DNA from: Helopsaltes ochotensis
Taxonomy: Eukaryota > Chordata > Aves > Passeriformes > Locustellidae
Direction: 5' to 3'
NCBI GenBank assembly: GCA_013400155.1
Contig: VXBM01000132.1
Span: 300,354 to 364,353, forward strand
DNA: 64,000 bases
Shown here: one piece after another, positions 28,026 through 36,937 of the stretch
Layout of the letters: every line of letters begins with the position of its first letter
How positions within the stretch are numbered: position 1 is the stretch's first letter
Notes under the pieces: generated by a model
Told to the model about the DNA's origin: nothing
What the model saw: only the letters and a program-made list of their open reading frames with translations
Databases searched by the model: none
Program-made: the position numbers and the translations under genes

Positions 28026-30374
28026 CATCTGTTCACTGAAATGGTATCTTAACCTCATTAACACTATGAACAATCCAACCAACAAAAATAAATTTTTCTT
28101 GTATTAAATATTTTTAGAAAAAGATCCAGGGCAACCATACAGTCAGGCAACTATTATGTCATGTCACAAATGGTAAATTCAATAGTCTCAGTAAGAGATG
28201 TAGTAAGTCATCAGAATAAAACAACAAGTGGTTTTGGTACCTCATATTTACTATACTATGGAGACAAAACCATTTTCATAGTTAAGAGGTATTTTGTGGA
28301 TTTCTATTTTACTTTGGAATAGCTACAGTCTCCCTGTATTTGTTTTATAAACTGCAAATTATAATTTGATTTTTAAATAATTTATTCACTATTTTCTTTC
28401 TATCTATCTTACTGCCCAAGAAAACAAACACAGTAGAATTTCAGACTTCTCATACTCCAGTGTCACAAGTTTGTTGGCTGCAGAGACCTATTTTTCTCTT
28501 TCTGGAAATTATTCTTCAAGTGGAGCGTGTTATTTTCAACAGGTTCTATTAAAAGTTCTAAACAGGAACTGCACTGACTGCAAATAAACCCACTGAGTAT
28601 ATATATAGTGTAAATTGTACTAAATGATTGTTGATGTGGGCTTGCTATCACATGTCCATTAGATAATTTGAAGACATTCAAAAGTACCTAGTGGTTGGCA
28701 GACATATTCTTTACATAGTAAATTAAAAATTCAAAATTAATGATCCATTGATTTAAGTTAAGTATTTGAGAAATGTCAATCTATTTTAACCATAATCCAT
28801 TAGAAATTCTTACAAACAGAAAATTTTACTGTTTTGCTGATGTGGTCTACGACAACAGAAAAATTAAATTTACAGAAAAACATGCAGAAAAAGGTTTAAC
28901 TGGATATCATCTTACAGTAGTTTTCAATCTTCATTTCTTTATAGTGACAACATGACTTCCAGAAAAACATAAATATCTATTGACAAATATTTATTGACAA
29001 GTCATTTTTAGCAGAAAAAAATGCCCATGTTTTGCTAAGCAATGTATATTTTTAGCCTCTCCTAGAAATAGTCTAGTGAAAATGCAAAAGGCAATGAGAT
29101 AATGTATTTAGTTTGAAATTATTTAGCTACAAAAAGCATTTTTTAATGAATTTAGATGCTGACTGTATTTTGTCTACTGTTCATTCATAATGTGCTCATA
29201 ACTATCAAAGAAAGAAGAGAGGTTCAATTTCTGCTGTCAAATTCAATGATGGACCTCTTACGGTTCTTAGCAAGCAACCAAACTTCCAACCTTAAAATAA
29301 ACAAAAATTTTTTATGAGAAAAGGGGGAAAAACACACCATCTTTTCAATATTTGGGTATCTTTAAGCAGCAAACATTAGAAACTTTCCTAAATCACTGCT
29401 TAAAAACACAGAGCTCTCACATCTTGAATACTGTGACATTGATCACTGCTAACTAAAAAGGATCTAATCAGGCTTTTAAAAGGAGATAAGACAACAATGA
29501 TGACCAGAAGCAGTTCCTATCATAGAAGGAAAAATTCTGACTCTGCAGCTTAGAGGTATAACTGTATGAAACATAGTAGACTGCATGGAGCATAAGAGAA
29601 ATGTTTAAAGGTTATACACATTAGAGATAAATTATATAATACAAGACTAGCACTTTTCATTGAAATTATCAGGAAGTATTTTTAAAGCAAACAAAGGGTG
29701 ACAATTTCTCTATACAGATAATTAAATCATAGAATTCATTTTCACCAAGTTATGAAACCAAGAATAGAAGTAGGTTTAAAACAGGACTGCAAAAAAACTA
29801 TGGCAAACAGATTACTTATTGCCAGGGAATAAATCCAGCACTATGCATGCAGCCACTGCCTCAGGAACTCACTAAAATACTTGTATCAGAACCATTTTAT
29901 GTATACCCTTCTCCTTATGTGTGTTCTCACGCATTCATTCCTGAACACTGTTAACATACAATATTACAGTAGTGGAATCTTCAGTGCCTTCTAGCATGGG
30001 AATTCCTTTATTGTGATTGGAGAATTTACACCATTGCATAACATTCCAAGATTCGTGCAGAAGAAAGATATAAACCCCAAGTCAAACCCTTGGGCACAAG
30101 ACCAGCACATCTTAACAAGGAACAACCTGAATACACCTTTTACAAAATATATACCTTATAAATCTGAAGAAATAAAAACTGCTAGACTGATCGTTAAGCA
30201 TTAAAAACAGTTGCTTCAGGGGGCAGATAAGAATTTCTACTCTGTAAGGATTAAAATATGGAAATATCTCAAACTGCTGATAAAACTCATGATGAAGTAC
30301 ACATGTGCTGGAGCTAGAAATATTCTTCATCAAAACAAGATAGGCAAGACCACTCTCAATATCAGAATGATCAT

Positions 30375-31750
30375 GGGAACTGGGAGAGGTGCCTAACATC
30401 TGTGGGAAAGAAAATGTCCTTTCCATCTTGAAGAAGCATAAGGATCTACAGAACCACAGACTGGTCAGAACTCACCTCAATTCCTGGGAAAGTGATGGTA
30501 AAACTAATCCTGAGAACTATTTCTAGGAATATGAAATACAAAGAAGTGATCAGGAGTCAGTAGACATTTACCAAGGAAAAGTCGTACTCAACCAATATAA
30601 TGACCTTCTACAATGAAATGCACAAGGGGAGAGCAGTGAATATTGTCAATTTTGTCTCCAACAAGGCTTTTCCCATTTTCTCCCATAACATCCTCATAGA
30701 GAAGCTGATGAAGTACAGACTGGATGAGCAGAATTTGAAGTAGACTGAGAACTGGCTAGGCTCAGAGCAGGGAGATCAGTGGCACAAAGCTGACGGAGGC
30801 CAGCCCCCAGAGGTTTATCCCAGGGGTCAATACTGAGTTCAGTCCTGTTCAACCCCTTACTGGTGCAGATGATGGGGCAGGGGGTACCTTCAGCAAGTTC
30901 GTGGATGACACCAAACTGGGAGGATGGCTGATATGCCAGAAGGTCATGTTGCCAGCCAGAGGGACTTTAACAGGCTGGAGAAACAGGCTGACCAGAATCT
31001 CAAAACGTTCCACATGGCAAAGTGCAAAGTCCTGCACCTGGGGAGGAACCACACACACCGGTGCAGGCTGGGAACTGCCCAGCAGCTCTGCAGAAAAGGA
31101 CCTGGAAGTCCTGGTGCACACCAAGTTGAACATAGGCTAGCATGCCTTGAGGAGAGAGAAATGAATGGCATTCTGGGCTGTATTAGGCAAAAACATTACC
31201 ATGAGGCAGGAGGTAATCCCACCCTTTATACAGCACTGGCAAAGAACCTGGAGTTCTGTGTCCAGTTCCAGCCTCCTCAGTTAAAGAGAAACATGGATAT
31301 ACTGGAGACAGTCCAGCGAAAGGCCAAAAAGATAGGGACTAAAAGCATCTCTCACATGAGGACAGAGAGCTCGAACTTTTTCCTGGAGAAGAAAAAGTTC
31401 AGGGAGGGAATCATGAATAAAACAAATATCTGAAGGAAGAGTGCAAAGAGAATGGATCCAGGCTCTTTTCAGCAGTGTCCAGTGACAGGGTCAGAGGCAA
31501 TAGGCACAAACTGAAGCACAGGAAGTTCCCTCTGAGCTGAGAGAAACACTTTTCATTCTAGAGGTGACCAAGCACTAGCACATGTATCTTTTCACCAGAG
31601 ATTTTCTGGAGTCTCCATGCCTGGATATATTCAAAATCCAGCTATACAAAGTTATAAACAATGGCCCTAGGTGACCCTGCATGAGAAGGAGGGTCAGGCA
31701 AGATGTCTTCCAGAAGTCTCTTCTAACCTCAACCATTCTGTGATTTTGTG
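30375..31750 (+). mobile_element. CR1 LINE, longest copy here: reverse-transcriptase region to 3' end
   Basis: A 1.4-kb 5'-truncated CR1 in plus orientation. Nucleotide blocks match the ORF2 reverse transcriptase (CCACAGACTGGTCAGAACTC, 'ttcccattttctcccataac', 'gggtcaatactgagttcagtcctgttcaacccc'). The catalytic motif C reads FVDD at 30898-30909, where CR1 usually has FADD. It is followed by KCKVLHLGRN, SSAEKDLEVLVHTKL, NGILGCI and LETVQRKAKK blocks, which switch between frames 1 and 3, so the copy is dead. The 3' end TTCTAACCTCAACCATTCTG then TGATTTTGTG is the canonical terminus. It is antisense to RIMS2. The left boundary is approximate. Confidence 0.95.
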
Positions 31751-32274
31751 GTACAGAACTTGTGTCCAAGACTATCAGAGTAATCTTACCTCTGCCCAAA
31801 AGGACACATGGTCAATGGTTCTACAAAAATACCTTCTCCAGTGCAAGTGTGAAATCTGTAACATCATACATTGTTTTCAGACACTACTAACTCCTATTCT
31901 GCTATCACCCACTACATTTTGTCCTCCCCAGATTCACAGTAAATAAGCTTTTTCATCAGCAAAGGTGGACAATCAGATATTGAAATTAGACTCAAATTCT
32001 GACAGTGATTTCAAGTGGAAAATATCCCAATATGTATGAGTAGTGGTAAAAATTTCTACAGACATTTATTCTCCTCCCCAGTGTCCCACACAGTGTTCCC
32101 CAGTACAACACTTCTTTGCAAGTCATTAATGTCAGAAAAAGAAATGATATTTAAAAGTAGCACCATTAGTATTTCTGTTCAATTATCTCCCTGAAAGTTT
32201 ACAATAATCACAAAAATAAATGCTGATAATAAATACATTAATGAAATTATCACACATAAGCAGTGCTGAAAGAC

Positions 32275-32990
32275 ACTTTAAAAAGTCACTTAGCCCATTC
32301 TCCTGTTCCAGCACAGGACCAGCTACATTTGTGTCTCTTCTAACAGATATTTGCCAAACCTGCTCCTTAAGATTTTCACAGCTTCCACACGAGTCCTAAA
32401 CTATTTATGCAAGTATTTTAAGTTTTCTTCCCGTTGAGAGGTTCTCCCTACCAAGTTCACTCCTCCCTAATGCAACTTAAGTTTACTCCTTTCAGCTTCC
32501 CCATGAGATGAACATGGAAAAGTGATCATTTCCTTCCATTTTTCCACAAAGTTCTGTATAATTTAAAGACTTGTCCATCTCCTTCATTCCAAGGGATTTT
32601 CTCTTAAGGAGACTCAACTCATGTGTTTGATTCTTTCCTAATGCATACCATGCTTTTTAGACACCTAATTATTCATTCCTATTACTCTCCACTCAATTAC
32701 ACCCACTCCACATAATTTTTGAAGGGTATGCTATTCCACACGAGATCTTACCAAAGCCTAGCAGTGTGAAAATTTCTTCACAGTGCTTCCTGGCTTGTGT
32801 CTGTACATTCCTGTATGACATTAATCTCTTTCAGGATACTGGCTACAGCTCAACTTACATATTATTAGGACTCCCTGATTCTCTGCCAAAGAACATTTCC
32901 CTGTACCATTTTTCTTTGTCCTATGACAACCACATAAACTACCCCTACAGAACATCACTTTGCATTTTCCTTTTTCAATAGTATCATAAC
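32275..32990 (-). mobile_element. Ancient CR1-type LINE fragment, minus orientation
   Basis: The segment follows the order of old amniote CR1 elements read in reverse: 'cacttagcccattctcctg', 'tgccaaacctgctccttaag...ttcacagcttccac', 'cacacgagatcttaccaaagcctagcag', 'ctgtacattcctgtatgacat', and finally 'catcactttgcattttcc'. It is clearly more diverged than the avian-specific copies. No frame survives. Boundaries are soft. Confidence 0.6.
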
Positions 32991-34182
32991 ATCGTAACCA
33001 TAGCTTGGGGTTTTCAAGATATTTTTTTAATGTAATCCTGCCATTAGGTGTTAACACAAGACTGGGAGAAGTATATCTATAAATTCTGTGAGTATACAAA
33101 TCAATTTATTTCTTAGTTATATAATAAAAACACTGAGCAAAACTGCTTCCCAAAAAGGTCACCATTCAAAGAGATCCTTCCATAATAACAGGAAGCATTT
33201 ATTAATATTTTTGTTGACTATAACTCATCTGCTTACACTGCCCATATAGAATTTTCAATTTTTTGAAAGCCATGTGCTTCGTATGTAAAACATTAATGAG
33301 CAGAAAAAATTTTGCTGTGTTAAAGAAACCAGGAATACAAAGTGCTGAGGTGTTGTGAACAAAATTTAATATTGCCAGTATCTAATAATAAAAAAAAATC
33401 ATTATTAATATTGTACACAATTTTATTAGCAGAAGCAGATAAGTGAGAATATCAAAAAGAGAGCTCAGAATAATATATTGCTTTACAGGACATCAATTTT
33501 CTTCCTATTTTTCCATTTTAATTTGTGAAAATTTTTCACTGTGTATTCTCAAAACACATCACAGCTTTCATGACCCACAAGTATGAAGGTCCACTTAAAT
33601 ATAGATATTCAAAAATAAACAAAAAATTGATTCTGCCTGGAAAGTATTTAACAAGTTATATGCATCCTTTAAACTAGTTATGCACGACTTCAAGAGCAAA
33701 CATTTATTTTATCACATTAACTTACAAGGCATAAACCTCTAGAAGAAAGAAAAGAGAGCAACTTAACTGTTTGAAGCTTAAATAACTTCCAAAATACATT
33801 TTAGAAATTCGAAAAATTATAGTAATAAATTTTTTTTGGTTTCTCTTTATGAAAGGAATACTTTCATCTCCATGCTTTAAGTTCTAGTCTAAGACTGAAT
33901 GTCCTAGCTTTGCTAGTTTCTACTAAGACTTAAAATTTTCAGATAGCAAAAAATGTACTGGCTTAACCATATACAAGGTTCACAGTTGAAATACTGGCTC
34001 CATCAAAGTCAAAATTTCCTCAGCTTTGACTGACCCAAGATTTCACGTTATATCTGCAGAAGTTCTGAAACTTTACAGATATTATAAAGCATGAAAAAAA
34101 TGACATGATATTTTCCTGATCCTTAGAAAGCTCTTCTGACATATTATGTAGCTTCATATAGCATTCTATGCATGACTCAGAC

Positions 34183-34203
34183 CATGCATGTGCATAGACA
34201 TGC
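34183..34203 (-). promoter_or_regulatory. Paired GCAUG (Rbfox-type) motifs downstream of the 87-nt exon
   Basis: The minus strand carries GCATG at 34203-34199 and TGCATG at 34188-34183, about 400-430 nt downstream of the 87-nt exon donor. (U)GCAUG downstream of a cassette exon is the known Rbfox enhancer arrangement in neurons. Two copies within 21 nt are modest evidence, and chance is possible in a 26-kb intron. Confidence 0.35.
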
Positions 34204-34288
34204 TATAAGTAATGCTACATATCGTTCCAGCTCCTCGTGTACAGAAAATATACCACTTCACCAGAAGTTTCATTATATAGAACACTTG

Positions 34289-34365
34289 CCAAAAAAAACC
34301 AAAACAAAACAAGAAAAACCCACAAAAAACCACAAACAAACAAATAAACAAACCAACAAAAAAGC
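34289..34365. repeat. A/C-rich (AAAC)n-like tract
   Basis: On the plus strand it consists of A runs spaced by C (CAAAACAAAACAAG..., ACAAACAAACAAATAAAC...). In the RIMS2 transcript it is a long U-rich, UUUG-repeated tract about 245 nt downstream of the 87-nt exon donor. Such tracts can bind U-rich splicing factors; that role is inferred only. Confidence 0.85.
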
Positions 34366-34609
34366 AACACCAGATAGAGTAGTAGTAACTCCTTAAATTG
34401 TACTCTAATGCAATCACTTAAGTTACTGATAAGGAGAGTCAGACCTGATTTTCAGTTTTCCCTTTTCAAATGGGTTAGAAAGCAAATGGTGCTCAGCTTG
34501 TAAAATGCCCTCAGCTCAATGTTCTAAATGGGCAATTATTTTAAACATACTCTCCAGTATGTTCTAATGCTATACAGACATTAGTTAATCTACAGAGCAG
34601 CTTACTTAC

Positions 34610-34696
34610 GTCTGGGGCTCCTTTTCATTTTGCTGTTTTTGCTGTGGTTGAAGAACGTTATTTACCAGCTCAGTGATCCCACTAAAGGGAAACCAC
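34610..34696 (-). CDS. RIMS2: RIMS2 87-nt cassette-type exon (N-terminal linker)
   Basis: This exon reads, after one joining base, WFPFSGITELVNNVLQPQ then QKQQNEKEPQ, and ends with two bases of a Thr codon completed by the A that opens the zinc-finger exon. Length 87 nt is 29 x 3, with phase 2 at both ends, so it can be skipped in frame. I recognise the peptide as the optional N-terminal insert of RIM2 isoforms, lying between the Rab3-binding helix and the zinc finger. The donor is a full-consensus GTAAGTAAG. The acceptor is weak: the 24 bases before it are AT-rich (...TTATTTAAACAG) with little pyrimidine tract. It lies 397 bp after the 33-nt exon and 26.6 kb before the zinc-finger exon. The insert has a short hydrophobic helix-like part (ITELVNNVL) followed by a Gln/Lys/Glu-rich polar stretch. 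Alternative usage is inferred from phase and from remembered mammalian isoforms; there is no transcript evidence here. Confidence 0.94.
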
Positions 34697-35093
34697 CTGT
34701 TTAAATAAGCAAATAATGTGACTGAATAACCAATAAAACCACACTAGTTTAAATGTTTTCTTATCCAACGTTAGTAGAAATACATAGGCGGAAAAGCTAG
34801 AGCCAATGGGAATGTTAGCTGCAGAACTAAGTCAGCCACTAAGGGTGTAAGGGAAGTAAAGTTTTACAATTCACCAGTTCACAAGCAGGCAGCAAGAACC
34901 TACATCCAGCCAACATGTGGATGGAGTAAGAAGCTACAAGCAGCTCTCTTACAAGCCAGTCAGGAAGCAGATAACAAACTACCTGCAGCCTATCAGGTAT
35001 CAGTGAAAGCTAATACCATCAAAGGTGCAGAGAGCAGAACACAGCAAAGGTAGAAAAGTCAAGCCTATTGCATCTTTAAGATACTTTACTTAC
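34697..35093 (-). other. RIMS2: Short RIMS2 intron between the two cassette exons
   Basis: This 397-bp intron has a GTAAGT donor next to the 33-nt exon and an AAACAG acceptor next to the 87-nt exon. No repeat is recognisable in it. Its shortness against flanking introns of tens of kilobases makes the two small exons a physical unit and suggests coordinated inclusion. The acceptor has a poor pyrimidine tract, which fits regulated splicing. Confidence 0.88.
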
Positions 35094-35094
35094 T
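35094..35094 (-). promoter_or_regulatory. RIMS2: Consensus 5' splice site of the 33-nt exon
   Basis: The minus strand reads ACACA|GTAAGTAAAG, with the exon's last base at 35094. The strong donor contrasts with the short exon and its modest acceptor, so exon choice probably depends on acceptor-side regulation. This is inferred from sequence only. Confidence 0.85.
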
Positions 35095-35126
35095 GTGTCG
35101 GCTGTGGTTTTTGCTCTTCTTTGACC
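35094..35126 (-). CDS. RIMS2: RIMS2 33-nt short cassette-type exon
   Basis: This short exon is bounded by TCTTTTTAG and GTAAGT. It encodes VKEEQKPQPT plus the first two bases of a Gln codon, which the first base of the 87-nt exon completes. Its leading G is expected to complete a Lys codon begun in the upstream exon. Length 33 nt is 11 codons, phase 2 at both ends, so skipping keeps the frame. The joined peptide VKEEQKPQPTQ-WFPFSGITELV agrees with the RIM2 N-terminal insert as I remember it, which supports both exons and their order. It is too short for ordinary ORF detection. Two TGC triplets lie 17-31 nt upstream of the acceptor, a pattern associated with neuronal short exons. The charged, Pro/Gln-containing peptide has no fold of its own that I recognise. 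Confidence 0.92.
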
Positions 35127-35142
35127 CTAAAAAGATAAGTTT

Positions 35143-35157
35143 GCACAACTGAGTGCA
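35143..35157 (-). promoter_or_regulatory. UGC-containing intronic element upstream of the 33-nt exon
   Basis: The minus strand reads TTGCACTCAGTTGTGCAAAC just before the acceptor. TGC triplets lie at 35157-35155 and 35145-35143, that is 29-31 and 17-19 nt upstream of the exon. UGC motifs in this position are the known signature for SRRM4 (nSR100) activation of neuronal microexons. The exon is neuronal by gene identity and slightly longer than classic microexons. Regulatory function is inferred. Confidence 0.4.
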
Positions 35158-35832
35158 ACATATTGGAAACAACTAGCCTGAGGTACTAAAATCTGTATCA
35201 AATGGGAAGGAAAAAGTTCCTCATTTGAGTTAAAAAGATTTGCTTTAATATTTGTTATATGTTTATATTAAATTGTACTATCTGCTTATTTCTATTTAGT
35301 TTTAAAAATGGGGAGAGCCAAGTATAGAAAACTTTAATATGTAACTATAATTTAAATCATTAATGTTCTATACCTGACTTCCAATTTTTTGCACATAATA
35401 CCATGTTAAAACATTTCCAGCAATACATTCAGCTACATATACAAAGGAAGGTGCTTAGATTATGTGAACTACTATCTGGCTTTTTTTATTCATAACCAAA
35501 TTGCCTGTCATAGTTCAAGGCAAATTTATAATATGTAATATGCCATTTCAAATGCAATATACTAAACTAATATATTAAAGGGAAATTTGCATCATATTTA
35601 TTAAACTACAGTAATGTCAGGACCTGAAGACAACATAGCTAAAAACTAAGGAAGGAAACATAAGGAATTTTACTCTTGAGTGAACTCTAGTAGGACTCGC
35701 TTAAAGAAAGAACTGGATAATACATACAGTAGGTCTGTTTAGGACTGATTAATAGTTGTCCACTGTCTTAAGGAAAATATTCCATCTAAAATTCATGCTT
35801 TAACTTAAGTGAGTAAGCTGATGTTCCATACC

Positions 35833-36449
35833 AAACCTGTGCTAGTTTCAGCTGGGGTAGAATTAATTTTCTTCACAGTGGCTGGTATGGGGCTATGATT
35901 TGGATTTGTGCTGAACACAGGGTTGATAATAGAGAGATGGTTTTGCTGTTGCTGAGCAGCGCTTACACAGAGCCAAAGCCTTTTCTGCTTCTCGTACTGC
36001 CACCCTGGTGAGGAAGTCAGGGGTGCACGGGAGGTTGGGAAGAGACTCAACATCTGTCCTGAGCTGGGACAGGTGACCCAAACTCACCAAAGGGATATTC
36101 CAGACCATGAGATATCATTCTCAGTAACTAAAGTTGAGGGAAGTAGGAGGAAGGTGGGAGGGGGACATTTGGAATGATGGAGTTTGTCTTCCAAAGTAAC
36201 TGTTACATCTGACGGGGCTCTGCTGTCCTGGAGATGGCTGAACATCTCCCTGCCCATGGGAAACTGAATCAATTCCTTGTTTTGCTTTGTTTGTGTGAAT
36301 AGCTTCCACTTTCCCTAATAAACTGCCTTTATTTCAACCCACAAGTTTTCTATCTTTTACTCTTCTGATTCTGTCCCTGATCCTACTGGTGAGGGAGTGA
36401 GTGAGCAGCTGCCTGGGTCTCGTTTACTGACTGGCGTTAAGCCATGACA
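35833..36449 (+). mobile_element. Solo LTR of an avian ERVL-like endogenous retrovirus
   Basis: A single LTR without internal retroviral sequence. It runs from about TGTGCTAGTTTCAGCTGGGG (35838) to ...AAGCCATGACA. Recognisable blocks are 'gaattaattttcttcacag', 'gttgataatagag', 'gctgagcagcgcttacac', 'gggatattccagaccatgag', a polyadenylation signal AATAAA at 36317-36322 followed by 'ctgcctttatttcaacccacaag', and 'gagggagtgagtgagcagctg'. The same blocks recur in the LTR at 61729, which supports the identification. An imperfect ATACC/ATACT pair (35828-35832 and 36450-36454) may be the target duplication. It is antisense to RIMS2 and about 0.7 kb upstream of the 33-nt exon. Confidence 0.85.
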
Positions 36450-36913
36450 ATACTCAAGAATAGAAACACATACCCACAAGTGTATTTACATCTTCTAATT
36501 GCAGCTATTGGTCTTAAATATAAAGCCAGGATCTACTTTCCCTATATTTTCAAAAGCCCAAAAATGTTCATATTCTGAATGTCTGTATAGAGAATACTCT
36601 CACCTAACTAAAGAGGAAGTACAGGCTCGTAATTTTAAATGGATGCTTGGTGTCGCGCAGAAAACTAAAGCTTACTAAATAGCTCCATATCTCTTCCACC
36701 ATATGATATCACAGGAAATAACTCCATAAACAGGATTCAGTGGCTACATAAGAATTAAATAATTGGACAATGAGAAACACCAATATCTTTCTGAAACTGG
36801 GTACTGAAAGGGAAAACTGAACATGCAAAACACAGTAAAATGTCTTCTAGCTTGGTTTTGCCTCTTCAGTATTTTAGAAGTGTGTATACAAAGTAACATT
36901 GCAGTACAAAAAC

Positions 36914-36937
36914 TAAATAAATAAATAAATAAATAAA
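36914..36937. repeat. (AAAT)n microsatellite
   Basis: Six TAAA units in tandem in the upstream RIMS2 intron. Confidence 0.88.

Larger units (their letters stand above)
8011..34609 (-). other. RIMS2: RIMS2 large intron between the 87-nt exon and the zinc-finger exon
   Basis: This 26.6-kb intron has GT-AG ends (GTAAGT donor at the 34609 end, CTGCAG acceptor at the 8011 end). It holds CR1 pieces at 11207-11690, 12990-13675, 24955-25066, 27852-28025, 30375-31750 and 32275-32990. It also holds a GC-richer patch at 9560-10080, a smaller one near 20680-20785, simple repeats at 15693, 21047, 24418 and 34289, and a GCAUG pair at 34183-34203. Between these landmarks I see only AT-rich sequence with no supportable exon, RNA gene or mobile element. 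Open frames of 60-110 codons occur on both strands as expected by chance in AT-rich DNA. Confidence 0.85.

Noticed and set aside
30849..31433. Open frames of 75-169 codons on both strands as possible genes
   Set aside because: They are frameshifted pieces and antisense shadows of a CR1 ORF2 (FVDD, LHLGRN and LETVQRKAKK blocks), not host genes.
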